A stretch of 64,000 nucleotides of DNA from Urbifossiella limnaea (GTDB lineage: Bacteria; Planctomycetota; Planctomycetia; Gemmatales; Gemmataceae), in assembly GCF_007747215.1 (NCBI RefSeq), contig NZ_CP036273.1, forward strand, positions 7,731,794-7,795,793, read 5' to 3'. The stretch's first letter is position 1; each line of letters starts with the position of its first letter. The notes beneath the pieces are model-generated. The model searched no databases, was not told where the DNA came from, and worked only from the letters and a program-made list of their open reading frames with translations. Made by a program: the position numbers and the translations under genes. Shown one piece after another: positions 24,124 to 32,483 of this stretch.

Positions 24124-26397
24124 ATGTCGAGCGCCCCCGCCCCGCACCAGCCGTTCGTGCCGCCCGACCAATCGCCCCCGGAGCTCACCTGGGCGCCGGT
24201 CGCCGTCGGGTCGCTCCTCGGCATCGTCTTCGGCGCGTCGTCGCTGTACCTCGTGCTGAAGGTCGGCCTCACCGTCTCCGCGTCGATCCCCGTCGCGGTC
24301 ATGGCCATCACCCTGTTCCGCGGCTTCTCCAAGGCGTTCGGCCTCCGCCGCGCCACCATCCTGGAGAACAACGTCGTCCAGACCGCCGGCAGCGCCGGCG
24401 AGAGCATCGCGTTCGGCGTCGGCCTCACCATGCCGGCGCTGCTCCTCCTCGGGTTCGACATCGACGTGGTCCGCGTGATGACCGTCGGCGTCCTCGGCGG
24501 GCTGCTCGGCATCCTCATGATGATCCCGCTGCGCCGCGCCTTCGTCGTGAAGCAGCACGGCACGCTGGCGTACCCCGAAGGGACCGCCTGCGCCGACGTG
24601 CTGATCGCCGGCGAGAAGGGCGGCGCCACGGCCCGCATGGTGTTCCTCGGCTTCGGGATCGGCTTCGCGTACCAGTTCCTGATGCTCGTCGGCCACCTGT
24701 GGAAGGAGGTCGCCGCGAAGGCGCTGTACACCACCACCGCCGCGGGGAAGACCGTGGGCCTGAAGGCCGGCGTGCTGGCCGCCGAGTTGAGCGCGCCGCT
24801 GCTGGGCGTCGGCTACATCATCGGGCCGCGGATCGGCGGCATCATGGTCGGCGGCGGCGTGCTCGCGTACCTGGCGCTCGTGCCGGCCATCGCCTACTTC
24901 GGCGAGGGCGTCGACAAGCCGGTGGCGCCGGCCGTGAGCAAGGTGGACGAGAAGACGGGCGTGGACAAGGGGCTCATCAAGCACATGAGCCCGAAGGACA
25001 TCCGCGACAACTACATCCTGTACATCGGCGCCGGGGCCGTCGCCGCGGGCGGCATCATCAGCATGTTGAAGGCCATGCCGGTGATCGTGGGGTCCGTCGC
25101 CGCCGGCTTCCGCGACCTGAAGGCCGAGCGCGCCGCGGCCCGCGGCGGCACCGCCGTCGCCGTGCCGCGGACCGAGCGCGACCTGTCGATGACGGTGGTG
25201 CTGTTCGGCAGCATCGGCATGGTGATGGCGCTGGCGCTGGCCCCCGCCGTCGGCCTCGGCTTCACCCCGGCCGGGTTCCTCGGCGCGATCATGATCCTGG
25301 TGTTCGGCTTCCTGTTCGTCACCGTGTCGAGCCGGCTCACGGGCGAGATCGGCTCGTCGTCCAACCCCATCAGCGGCATGACGGTGGCGACGCTGCTGCT
25401 GACGTGCCTGCTGCTGCTGATCCTCGGCGAGGCCGGCGTCATTCCGCTCGGCAAGGAGACGAAGCTGGCGGCGCTGACGGTGGCGGCGGTGGTGTGCATC
25501 GCGTCGTCGAACGGCGGCACCACGTCGCAGGCGCTGAAGACCGGCTACCTGGTCGGCGCGACGCCGCGGAGCCAGCAGTACGCCATCCTCATCGGCTCGC
25601 TCACGTCGGCGCTGGTGGTCGGCGTCACGCTGCTGTGGCTGAACCAGGCCGGCACGGTGTACACGAAGAAGGACTTGCCCACGACGCGCATCGACGTGGC
25701 CGCGCTGACGGTGACCGACACGGTGCGCAGCGGCCAGTACGCGGCCGAGGATTCGACCGTGTACAAGGTGCTGAACGTCGGCGAGAGCGAGACCGGGGCG
25801 CCGGCGCCGGCCGGCCGCTACCTCGTGAACGCCGACGGCGTGATCGCGTACCGCGTGGACCCGGCCGTGAACGGCACCCTGGAGGAGCAGGACAACGGCA
25901 ACAAGGTGAACAAGTTCGACGCCCCGAAGACGCGGCTGATGTCGCTGATCATCAACGGCATCCTGGACCAGAAGCTGCCGTGGGAGCTGGTGCTGATCGG
26001 CGTGCTGATCGCGGTGACGCTGGAGCTGGCGGGGGTGCCGGCGCTGCCGTTCGCGGTGGGCGTGTACCTGCCGCTGTCGGCCTCGACGCCGATCTTCATC
26101 GGCGGCCTGGTGCGCTGGCTGGTGGACACGCTGCGGAAGGCGCCGGACGAGGGCGACACGAGCCCCGGCGTGCTGCTGAGTTCGGGCTACATCGCGGGCG
26201 GGTCGATCGCCGCGCTGGTGGCGGCGTTCCTGGAGTTCGCCCCGAACGTGCTGAAGGCGCTGAACCTCGAACACCTCGTGGAGGGCGTGTCGGTCGGCGG
26301 CACGCCGTGGGCCGAGAGCAACCTGCCGGTGCTGACGGCGTTCGGCCTGCTGGTGGCGGTGCTGGTGGCCGTCGGGGCGCGGCGGCCGCGGGGGTAA
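24124..26397 (+). CDS. OPT-family oligopeptide transporter
   Basis: This 757-residue inner-membrane transporter of the OPT superfamily probably takes up peptides or metal-peptide complexes by proton symport. About 14-16 membrane segments are visible. Conserved stretches include NNVVQTAGSAGESIAFGVG, the AYPEGTACADVL motif (about residues 155-166) and ASSNGGTTSQALKTGYLVG. An insertion of about 100 residues in the last third (about 500-610) is soluble. ATG 24124 precedes the first segment. It faces away from the zinc-finger gene across the palindrome. Confidence 0.92.
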   Translation: MSSAPAPHQPFVPPDQSPPELTWAPVAVGSLLGIVFGASSLYLVLKVGLTVSASIPVAVMAITLFRGFSKAFGLRRATILENNVVQTAGSAGESIAFGVGLTMPALLLLGFDIDVVRVMTVGVLGGLLGILMMIPLRRAFVVKQHGTLAYPEGTACADVLIAGEKGGATARMVFLGFGIGFAYQFLMLVGHLWKEVAAKALYTTTAAGKTVGLKAGVLAAELSAPLLGVGYIIGPRIGGIMVGGGVLAYLALVPAIAYFGEGVDKPVAPAVSKVDEKTGVDKGLIKHMSPKDIRDNYILYIGAGAVAAGGIISMLKAMPVIVGSVAAGFRDLKAERAAARGGTAVAVPRTERDLSMTVVLFGSIGMVMALALAPAVGLGFTPAGFLGAIMILVFGFLFVTVSSRLTGEIGSSSNPISGMTVATLLLTCLLLLILGEAGVIPLGKETKLAALTVAAVVCIASSNGGTTSQALKTGYLVGATPRSQQYAILIGSLTSALVVGVTLLWLNQAGTVYTKKDLPTTRIDVAALTVTDTVRSGQYAAEDSTVYKVLNVGESETGAPAPAGRYLVNADGVIAYRVDPAVNGTLEEQDNGNKVNKFDAPKTRLMSLIINGILDQKLPWELVLIGVLIAVTLELAGVPALPFAVGVYLPLSASTPIFIGGLVRWLVDTLRKAPDEGDTSPGVLLSSGYIAGGSIAALVAAFLEFAPNVLKALNLEHLVEGVSVGGTPWAESNLPVLTAFGLLVAVLVAVGARRPRG

Positions 26398-26635
26398 GGG
26401 GTTCGCCGCGCGGCCCGTTGCGACGAGCCCGGGGCCGCGGTAGGCTGCGAGCGGCGGCGCGACCGTGCTGCTGTCGAATGACGAGTTCGACGGCGGCGCC
26501 CCCGTGCGAGTCGGCGCATACTGGTGTTTAGCGTGTTAGGATGCGCCCTCGCGGCGCCAACCTGCGCGTTTTCCCAGGGTTTCTGCCAACTTGGGGGACG
26601 CCAAGGCGCAGCATCTGTCGGCGCATGGAAGCGCG
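26398..26635. other. Intergenic, no gene seen
   Basis: This region of about 240 bp after the OPT gene has no credible reading frame. It contains GGCGC-rich partial repeats (GCGCCAACC, GACGCCAAGGCGCAG) that may be the remains of another palindromic site just before the attI-like motif. Confidence 0.4.
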
Positions 26636-26660
26636 CTAATCACTTGTTCGGCGGCGGAGG
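26636..26660 (+). other. attI-like / lone integron core site opening array 1
   Basis: CTAATCACTTGTTCGGCGGC begins here, with GTTCGGC at 26646-26652, and GGAGG follows. It matches the sites opening the arrays at 54348 (CTAACCACTGGTTCGGC) and, on the minus strand, 34914 (CTAACTATCTTGTTCGGC). It stands directly in front of the first cassette gene. Confidence 0.55.
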
Positions 26661-26673
26661 CAGAGGGCGCGCG

Positions 26674-26934
26674 ATGGCGGGCAAGCGACAAGGGCCGGGG
26701 GTGCCGACCGCGACCAACCGCGTCCACTTCGCCTGCTTCGGGTGCCGCAAGACGTTCAAGCAGGCCGGGTCATCGAACTGGGACAGCAACGTGCCCGAGC
26801 GGCCGTTCCCCTGTCCGGAGTGCAAGCAGCCGATGGCCCGCATGGGGCGGCACTTCAAGGCCCCCCGGCAGCGGGCCGTGCGGGCGTGGCAGGAGGTCGA
26901 GCGGCTATACTTGCAAGGCGAGCGCTTCGACTGA
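26674..26934 (+). CDS. Integron cassette gene: small zinc-ribbon-like protein
   Basis: This 86-residue protein has two Cys pairs of a zinc ribbon (CFGCRKTFKQ, CPECKQPM at about residues 25-52) and a basic helical C-terminus (RQRAVRAWQEVERLYLQ). It may bind nucleic acid; no named family is recognised. The start is ATG 26674. It lies 14 bp after the core site GTTCGGCGGCGGAGGC, and its stop is 9 bp before the attC site that follows, the geometry of a gene cassette. Confidence 0.7.
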   Translation: MAGKRQGPGVPTATNRVHFACFGCRKTFKQAGSSNWDSNVPERPFPCPECKQPMARMGRHFKAPRQRAVRAWQEVERLYLQGERFD

Positions 26935-26943
26935 CAAAGGCAC

Positions 26944-27039
26944 GCCGAACCAGGCGCTGCAGCAGACCGGGGCCGCATGTTCGCTTCTCGTGAGTCATTG
27001 TCGCTGAGCGGCCCCGGCTGCTGAGCTGTGTCGTTCGGC
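26944..27039 (+). other. attC-like site of array 1
   Basis: The 96-bp imperfect palindrome is bounded by GCCGAAC (26944-26950) and GTTCGGC (27033-27039). Its arms GCGCTGCAGCAGACCGGGGC and GCCCCGGCTGCTGAGC pair except for a few bulged bases, around a loop with CTTCTCGTGAGTC. It fits tightly between two plus-strand genes. Confidence 0.75.
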
Positions 27040-27054
27040 CTCGGAGTATGCCCG

Positions 27055-27345
27055 GTGTGGCAGTGGGACCGTAACTCGTACGTGCTGTCCCTCGCCGCGG
27101 TGATCGCGTTCGGCGCCGTCGTGTGCTGCGGCGTGATGGAGTTGCCAGAGCCAATCATGTTCGCTCCCCGCGTCGCGGCCCTGGTGACCAGCGGTGCAGC
27201 CGCGGTTTACGGGCTGGTGGCGACCGTCGCCCTGGATCGGCGGGGGCGGACGACGGCGGCGATCAGTGTTGCCGGGCTTGCGGTGCTCGCTAGCCTGCCA
27301 GTGCTCTCGGTCGCCGTGCTCTTGATGTTCCCCTCCGCCGACTAG
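27055..27345 (+). CDS. Integron cassette gene: small three-helix membrane protein
   Basis: This 96-residue hydrophobic protein has three membrane segments (VLSLAAVIAFGAVVCCGV, VAALVTSGAAAVYGLVA, VAGLAVLASLPVLSVAVLL). It is not recognised. I chose GTG 27055, preceded by GGAG at 27042-27045; the GTG at 27028 lies inside the attC core and is less likely. The gene starts 15 bp after one attC site and stops 10 bp before the remains of another. Confidence 0.6.
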   Translation: MWQWDRNSYVLSLAAVIAFGAVVCCGVMELPEPIMFAPRVAALVTSGAAAVYGLVATVALDRRGRTTAAISVAGLAVLASLPVLSVAVLLMFPSAD

Positions 27346-27640
27346 CGCGGAGGCCGCCGAACCCCACGCTGCAGCAGACGGCCCCCGCGCGCGAGGGCAA
27401 TTCGAGCACCGCGAGGCCGCCGGTCAGCGGGGGTGCCCACGGGTAGCCGCCCGCGGCGACGGCCCCGTCGGCCGAGACGAGCGCGGGCGGCACGCCCTCG
27501 TCGATGCCGCCGCCGAACACGTAGACGCCGGCGGCCTTCGCCTCGTCGATGACGGCGTGCGAATCGCGGACCACCGCGTCCCACTCGCCGTCGGGCACGA
27601 CCATCGCCGCGCTGGGGAAGGAGATCAGGTATTTGGCCAT
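27290..27640 (-). pseudogene. YCII-domain protein, C-terminus replaced by attC sequence
   Basis: The first 84 residues form a YCII-related protein (MAKYLISFPSAAMVVPDGEW, AKAAGVYVFGGGIDEG, GGLAVLELPSR). This is the family of small enzymes and heme- or substrate-binding proteins with a ferredoxin-like fold. From residue 85 (about position 27388) the frame reads through the left half of an attC site in reverse and into the neighbouring gene, so the last part of the domain is lost. ATG 27640 has a good AAGGAG site. It probably began as a cassette gene of the minus-strand array. Confidence 0.7.
27356..27388 (+). other. Truncated attC site (left half only)
   Basis: GCCGAACCCCACGCTGCAGC and the following AGACGGCCCCCGC repeat the left arm of the attC at 56114 almost exactly. 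The right half is missing: the next bases are the end of a minus-strand YCII-like gene. This marks a rearrangement joint between two arrays. Confidence 0.75.
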
Positions 27641-27687
27641 GGGGCTCCTTCCTCGTGAGGGTTGGCAGTCGTGAAGCGCCCTCCCGG

Positions 27688-27782
27688 GCCTAACAACAAG
27701 CTCACCTGCGCCGGCCGCCGAGTGAGCTACGGGTCACGAAAACCTATAGGCGGCCGGCGTCAGGTGCAGCGTTGGGTTCGGC
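27688..27782 (-). other. attC-like site of array 2 (minus orientation)
   Basis: This 95-bp site reads on the minus strand as GCCGAAC (27782-27776) to GTTAGGC (27694-27688). The second core fits the classical GTTRRRY consensus. Arms GCACCTGACGCCGGCCGCC and GGCGGCCGGCGCAGGTG enclose a loop with CTATAGGTTTTCGTGACC, which is nearly the same as the loop of the attC at 56114. Confidence 0.8.
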
Positions 27783-27808
27783 GAATCGGCCGACCCTTAC
27801 TGCAGCGA

Positions 27809-28372
27809 TCACGTGAACGCCCCCTTCACTTCCGGCTTGAGGAGGACGGATAACGACCAGATTCCGATCGGCACGCCAGTGACGACACACAGACAGGATC
27901 CCGGCATGACGGCTATGGCACCGGCGACCGAGAGCCAATAGTTGCGGGCGCGAAGCATATTCGACCCCGCCCACACCGCTGCGGCACTACCGACCGAAAG
28001 GCTCAGGCACGTCAGCACGAACCCGATGGGCCGGCTACCGTCGAGGGTGCTCTTATCGGCCGCAGCCATTGCCGCGAGCAGCAGATTACCCACCAGCCCG
28101 AGAGTTCCCGCAACGATGATCGCGATGGCTGGCGCTTTGACCAGTCGTCGAGCATGGAGGACGGCCGCCGGAGTCGGGACAGGCTGAGCGGGGGGCGGTT
28201 TATCGAACTCGCCCGGCCGACCGCGTCGTGGCTCAGCGGCTGATGGGGACTCCGCCTCCTCCCGTGCGGCCCGCGCCTTCAGGTCGAGGTATTTGGCGTA
28301 GAGGGTGAGCAGCCCCGACAGTATTCCGATGAGCGTGCCGATTACTGCCAAGACACCCTTCAATGCTTCCAT
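27809..28372 (-). CDS. Integron cassette gene: membrane protein with DUF4190-like C-terminus
   Basis: This 187-residue protein has one N-terminal membrane segment (GVLAVIGTLIGILSGLLTLYA), a charged Pro-rich loop and then about four membrane segments. The last block (NYWLSVAGAIAVMPGSCLC, then TGVPIGIWSLSVLLKPEVK) resembles the membrane domain found in many small planctomycete proteins. Its role is unknown. ATG 28372 has GGAG upstream. Its stop is 27 bp before an attC site, and its start follows an isolated core site at 28401, as expected for a cassette. Confidence 0.65.
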   Translation of the reverse strand: MEALKGVLAVIGTLIGILSGLLTLYAKYLDLKARAAREEAESPSAAEPRRGRPGEFDKPPPAQPVPTPAAVLHARRLVKAPAIAIIVAGTLGLVGNLLLAAMAAADKSTLDGSRPIGFVLTCLSLSVGSAAAVWAGSNMLRARNYWLSVAGAIAVMPGSCLCVVTGVPIGIWSLSVLLKPEVKGAFT

Positions 28373-28395
28373 CAACTCGCTCCGTGAGCAACTTT

Positions 28396-28417
28396 CTGCG
28401 GCCGAACCAGTATTTTG
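28396..28417 (-). other. attI-like / lone core site opening array 2
   Basis: On the minus strand ATACTGGTTCGGCCGCAGAA contains GTTCGGC (28407-28401) and resembles the other array-opening sites (CACTGGTTCGGCGGCGGAG at 54 kb). No paired arm is obvious upstream of it. Confidence 0.5.
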
Positions 28418-28661
28418 CCTGATCGACGTTGCGCGTTATCCGTGACCGGCCGTGTCAGACTAACGCGCCACGCTACCGGCCACGCGCGGCTCGTGCAAGA
28501 GCTTTCCCGGACACGACTTCGGTTCCCGGCCGCGCCACACGACCGCGCCACGTAACACCCGCCCGTTCAGCCGATTCCCCAAACCGGTCCACCGACTCCG
28601 CCCCGTCGCCGGCCACACGTCCGGACGCGCCCGCCGCCGTGTGGCCGACCCGCGAAACGAA
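28418..28661. other. Intergenic, no gene seen
   Basis: About 240 bp without a credible reading frame lie between array 2 and the terminator of the DUF1501 gene. I see only scattered GGCC-rich short repeats. Confidence 0.4.
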
Positions 28662-28690
28662 AACGCCCGGGGGCGGTGCCCCCGGGCGTT
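28648..28690 (-). terminator. Rho-independent terminator of the DUF1501 gene
   Basis: On the minus strand the 13-bp stem AACGCCCGGGGGC with its complement (28662-28690) is followed by TTTCGTTTCG. It lies about 20 bp after the stop codon at 28709. Confidence 0.75.
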
Positions 28691-28708
28691 GTGTGATCCG
28701 CCCGCGCC

Positions 28709-29989
28709 TCACACCACGAGGCTCGTGAACGGCTTCGGCTTGTCCACGATCTGCACCGGCCGGCCGGTCGGCGTCTCGTTCTTCTTCGTGTGGTCGATCC
28801 CCGTCAGCTCGCACACCGTCGCCAGGAAGTCGGCCGTGCCCACCTTGCCGTCCTCCACCGTCGCGCCCTCGCGGTCGGTGCGGCCCACCACCCGGCCGCC
28901 GCGGAGGCCGCCGCCCCACATCGCCAGGCTCCACGCCCGCGGGTAGTGGTCGCGGCCCGGCACCGGCCCGCGGGTGTTGATGTTCGGCGTCCGCCCGAAC
29001 TCGCCCATCCAGATCACCAGCGTGCTGTCCAGCAGGCCGCGCTCGCGGAGGTCGTCCAGCAGCGCCGACGTGGCGTTGTCCACCTGCGCCGACAGGTTCT
29101 TCACCCGGTTGAACACGTCGTTGTGCGTGTCCCAGCCGCCGAGCGTCACCTCCACGAACGGCACCCCGACCTCGACCAGCCGGCGGGCCATCAGCACGCC
29201 CTCGGCGAACTTGCCGGTGCCGTACTTCGCCTTGCCCGCGGCCGGCTCCTTCGACAGGTCGAACGCCTGCCCCTCGCGGGCCTGCATCAGCCGCACGGCG
29301 CGCTGGTACGTCGTCTGGTGGTCGGTCACGAGCGGGGCGCGGTACTCGCCGTGGAAGGCGCGCTCCATCTCGTCCAGCAGGCCCATCCGCCGGCCGAACT
29401 GCGACTCGCCCACGCTCGCCCGCAGGTCTTCGACGCCGCGGGCGGCGTCCTGCACCATCAGCGGCTGGTACCGCGGGCCGAGGAAGCCGGAGCCGTAGCT
29501 GCGGCCGCCGATCGACACGAACGCCGGCACCGGCGACTCGGGCCGGCCGAGCTCGGCGGCGGCGATGGCGCCGAGGCTCGGGTACACCAGCCCGCCCTGC
29601 CCCTCGCGGTAGCCGGTGTGCAGGTTGTACTTCGCCCGCGGGTGCGCCCCCTCCGGCGTGCTCATGCCGCGGACCAGCACGCCCTCGTGCATGTGCCGGG
29701 CGAGCTTCGGCAGGTGCTCGCTGATCTGCACGCCGGCGGCGCTCGTGGCCACCGGCTTGAACTCGCCGGCGCCGCGGCTCTCCGGCTTCAGGTCGAAGGT
29801 GTCCTTGTGGCTGGGGCCGCCGTCCATCCACAGCAGCACGACGGACCGGGCGCGGCGCGGGGCCGCGGCGGCGGCCGGCTGCGCCTGCGCGCGGGCGGCG
29901 AGCACGTCGAGCCAGCCGGACAGGCCGACGCCGCCGACGCCGAGGGCGGCGCACTGGGCGAACTGGCGGCGGGTGGATTGCGGCAGCAT
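28709..29989 (-). CDS. DUF1501 (sulfatase-like) exported protein
   Basis: This 426-residue protein belongs to the DUF1501 family, which has an alkaline-phosphatase/sulfatase-like fold and is very abundant in planctomycetes. It has a twin-arginine-like signal (STRRQFAQCAALGVGGVGL) and conserved blocks VVLLWMDGGPSHKDTFD, GGWDTHNDVF, VIWMGEFGRTP and GRDHYP. It is always found next to a DUF1549/DUF1553 protein, as here (31.8-30.1 kb on the same strand). They are thought to act together outside the cytoplasm; the substrate is unknown. Confidence 0.93.
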   Translation of the reverse strand: MLPQSTRRQFAQCAALGVGGVGLSGWLDVLAARAQAQPAAAAAPRRARSVVLLWMDGGPSHKDTFDLKPESRGAGEFKPVATSAAGVQISEHLPKLARHMHEGVLVRGMSTPEGAHPRAKYNLHTGYREGQGGLVYPSLGAIAAAELGRPESPVPAFVSIGGRSYGSGFLGPRYQPLMVQDAARGVEDLRASVGESQFGRRMGLLDEMERAFHGEYRAPLVTDHQTTYQRAVRLMQAREGQAFDLSKEPAAGKAKYGTGKFAEGVLMARRLVEVGVPFVEVTLGGWDTHNDVFNRVKNLSAQVDNATSALLDDLRERGLLDSTLVIWMGEFGRTPNINTRGPVPGRDHYPRAWSLAMWGGGLRGGRVVGRTDREGATVEDGKVGTADFLATVCELTGIDHTKKNETPTGRPVQIVDKPKPFTSLVV

Positions 29990-30025
29990 GGCGGAACCCA
30001 GGGTTGGGGGTTGGTTCGGGTCTTG

Positions 30026-30102
30026 GCGAACGGCCGGCGTCAGCCGGCAGGTGTTCGAGTCGGAGGCGATACCACCCGACGGCTGACGCCGCCGGTTCGC
30101 CT
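30026..30102. repeat. Palindrome between the DUF1549 and DUF1501 genes
   Basis: GGCGAACGGCCGGCGTCAGC on the left is the near reverse complement of GCTGACGCCGCCGGTTCGCC on the right, around a loop of about 35 bp. The right end overlaps the stop codon of the DUF1549 gene. It could reduce read-through between the two genes. Confidence 0.8.
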
Positions 30103-31798
30103 AGCGGATCATCGTGAATTCACTGCTGTTCAGGATCGCCCACAGCACGTCGCCGTAGCCCTCGGCCTGGGTGCCGGCGCCCTGCACGTAGTTCGTCAGG
30201 CGCGTCACCTCGGCGGGCGTGGGGCGGCGGGCCAGCGTCGCCAGGAACATCTTCTCCAGCACGGCCCGCGGCTCGTCCTTCGCGTTCGTCTGGTAGAGGC
30301 GCACGGCCTGCGGGTTGCCGGCCAGCTGGCGCGAGTTCATGAGCCGCAGCGCCTGCGGGATGCCGGCCTCGTACTCGGTCGGGGTGAAGGCGTCGGCCCC
30401 GGCGAGGAAGAAGTTCACGAACTGGTCGCGCGGGCCGCTCGGCTGCCCCTTCGCCATCGGGTTCTTGGCCTGCCGGGCGGCGACCTGCTGGCTCAGGCCG
30501 GTGGCCTGGGCCAGGCTGTCGAACAGCTGCTCGGGGCTCATCACCTTCACCGCCTGGTGGCTGAACAGCGCCTCGTCCTTGTCGTTGCCCGCGGCCGGCT
30601 TGCTGGTGCGGCCGTAGGCCTTGCTCAGCAGGATGCTCTTGTACAGGAACTTCACGTCGAACCCGTTGCGGCCGAAGTCGCGGGCCATCGCGTCCAGCAG
30701 CGCCGGGTGCGAGGCCGGGTTGTCGTCGTGCATGTCGTCGATCGGGTTCACGAACCCGCTGCCGAACAGCGCCGCCCACGTGCGGTTGACCATCGCCTTG
30801 GCGAAGAACGGGTTGTCCGGGGCGGTCATCCAGCGGGCCAGGATCGGGCGGGCGGGCTCGGTGGCGGCGATCTTCACCTCGGCGCCGCCCAGGAACTTCG
30901 GCGCCACCTGCTTGGCCGACTCGGGGAAGAAGTCCTTCACCTTGGTGCGGGCGGCGGTTTCCTGCACGCCGACCTTGGTGTTGTCGCCGCCCTTGTTGGC
31001 GTTCTTCGGGTTGTCCGGCCGCACCCGCGCGAAGAACTCGGCCATGCCCCAGTACTCGGTCTGCTTCCAGTCGGTGAACGGGTGGTTGTGGCACTGGGCG
31101 CACTGCAGCTGGATGCCGAGGAAGTGCTGCGTGATGCCGTCGGTCAGCTTGTCCACCGAGCGGTTGGCCAGGTAGTAGGTGACGGCCGGGTTCTCCTCCA
31201 CGGTGCCGGTGGCGGTGACCAGCTCGAACACGAACACGTTCCACGGCGTGTTGGCGTTGAACTTGTCGGTGAGCCACTTCACCAGCGGGTCGCGGAGGAC
31301 GAAGCGGTTGTTGGAGTCGCGGGGGAACAGCTTGGGGAACCACACGTCGGCGAGCCGCTTGCCGAAGTTGGGGCTGGCGAGCAGGTCGTCGATCAGCTTC
31401 TCGCGGCGGTCCTCGGCCTTGCTGTCGAGGAAGGCCCTGGCCTGCTCGCCGGTGGGGATGACGCCGGTCACGTCGAGGTAGACGCGGCGGACGAACTCCT
31501 CGTCGGTGGCGGCGGGCGACGTGGCGACCTTGGCGGCGGCGAGCGCCTTGTCGACCTCGGCGTCGATGATGCGGGCGAGGGCGGCGGCGTCCTTGGGGCC
31601 GCTCGGCAGCACGATCGGCTTCACGGGCACCGCGGGGCGGAGCGGCGCCTGGGCGGCGGGGTCGAGCTTGTTCTTGTTCTTGTTCTTCGCCTTCTTGTCC
31701 GCCTTCGTGGGGGCGTCCTGGGCGGTGGTCAGGTCGCCGAGGCAGATGGTGACGCCGAGCGTGACGGCGAACGCGGCGAGGAGGCGGAACGGCTTCAT
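30101..31798 (-). CDS. DUF1549/DUF1553 (PSCyt2-PSD1 type) exported protein
   Basis: This 565-residue secreted protein is typical of planctomycetes. It has a signal peptide (MKPFRLLAAFAVTLGVTIC) and a Lys/Asn-rich linker (KKAKNKNKNKLD). The DUF1549 half (DEEFVRRVYLDVTGVIPT) carries a QCAQCHNHPF motif like a haem-binding CxxCH, and the DUF1553 half ends EFTMIR. It is paired with the DUF1501 gene downstream. I chose the ATG at 31798 over the in-frame GTG at 31822 because the signal peptide starts there. The role is probably in polysaccharide or sulfated-substrate use, which is inference from pairings elsewhere. Confidence 0.92.
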   Translation of the reverse strand: MKPFRLLAAFAVTLGVTICLGDLTTAQDAPTKADKKAKNKNKNKLDPAAQAPLRPAVPVKPIVLPSGPKDAAALARIIDAEVDKALAAAKVATSPAATDEEFVRRVYLDVTGVIPTGEQARAFLDSKAEDRREKLIDDLLASPNFGKRLADVWFPKLFPRDSNNRFVLRDPLVKWLTDKFNANTPWNVFVFELVTATGTVEENPAVTYYLANRSVDKLTDGITQHFLGIQLQCAQCHNHPFTDWKQTEYWGMAEFFARVRPDNPKNANKGGDNTKVGVQETAARTKVKDFFPESAKQVAPKFLGGAEVKIAATEPARPILARWMTAPDNPFFAKAMVNRTWAALFGSGFVNPIDDMHDDNPASHPALLDAMARDFGRNGFDVKFLYKSILLSKAYGRTSKPAAGNDKDEALFSHQAVKVMSPEQLFDSLAQATGLSQQVAARQAKNPMAKGQPSGPRDQFVNFFLAGADAFTPTEYEAGIPQALRLMNSRQLAGNPQAVRLYQTNAKDEPRAVLEKMFLATLARRPTPAEVTRLTNYVQGAGTQAEGYGDVLWAILNSSEFTMIR

Positions 31799-31981
31799 TG
31801 GCAAACCCTTGCGGCGACCCACGGGGCGGGCGGCGGGGTGGTTAGGGTATTCAACCCGCCGCCGGGGGGTGGGGTTCCGCGCCCGGCGGCGATTTTCCCC
31901 CGGGCCGGCGGGCGAAAAAGGGCGTCGGAGGTACGCGCCGTGGGCCGGTGACGGCTCGGTCAGGTGGTGCGGACGGCGCGG

Positions 31982-32245
31982 CTACTCGAGCGAGGTTCCT
32001 GGGGCGGCGTCGGTGCGCCGGCGATTCCAGGCAACCGTCCGGAGACCGAGCACACACAACACCACCCCGCAGATCACGGCGGGTAGGCCCAGCGAGAGCG
32101 CGTGAATGCCGATCGCGCGATTCTCGTCGGGGCCCACGTCGGCGAGGATTCCGAGGTACCCGAGAGCCGCAAACCCCAGGAGGGGCAAAGAAATCAGGAG
32201 GCCGGTCGCTCCGAGGGCGAGCAACATGAACCGGAGAAGACGCAC
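31982..32245 (-). CDS. Integron cassette gene: small membrane protein
   Basis: This 87-residue protein has two membrane segments (FMLLALGATGLLISLPLLGFA and LSLGLPAVICGVVLCVLG) and a basic C-terminus. It is not recognised. GTG 32245 is supported by GAGGGGG eight bases upstream; ATG 32227 lacks such a site. The gene lies downstream of a decayed attC (32311-32412) in the minus-strand array that starts near the integrase remnant, and is its last visible cassette. Confidence 0.6.
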   Translation of the reverse strand: MRLLRFMLLALGATGLLISLPLLGFAALGYLGILADVGPDENRAIGIHALSLGLPAVICGVVLCVLGLRTVAWNRRRTDAAPGTSLE

Positions 32246-32310
32246 AGCACTACCCCCTCTCGAACGGTCCCACGAGATCGACCCGAAGGTGTTTCCGCAA
32301 GCCCGCCGCG

Positions 32311-32412
32311 GCCGAACGACCCCGCTCAGCAGCGGCGGGGCACCGGAGAGTTATAGCCTGAGATCAACGAACGCCCCCGCCGGCTGCTGCAGCGACTGTG
32401 GCAGCGCTCGGC
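32311..32412 (-). other. Degenerate attC-like site
   Basis: On the minus strand the site runs from GCCGAGC (32412-32406) to GTTCGGC (32317-32311), with arms CGCTGCAGCAGCCGGCGGGG and GCCCCGCCGCTGCTGAGC. The first core has one change from GCCGAAC and the spacing is stretched by about 10 bp, so it is probably inactive. Confidence 0.6.
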
Positions 32413-32483
32413 GGCCTGTCGCGTTCGGGTGCGCGAACGCATGCCGGTAAGCGATCACCGAATACGCGGCCCGGCGACGCCGG

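Noticed and set aside
26946..27039. The attC-like palindromes might be ordinary terminators
   Set aside because: They lack T-runs, have conserved 7-bp ends with matching core sequence and lie between genes on both strands with a conserved distance to stop and start. A terminator would not need the cores.
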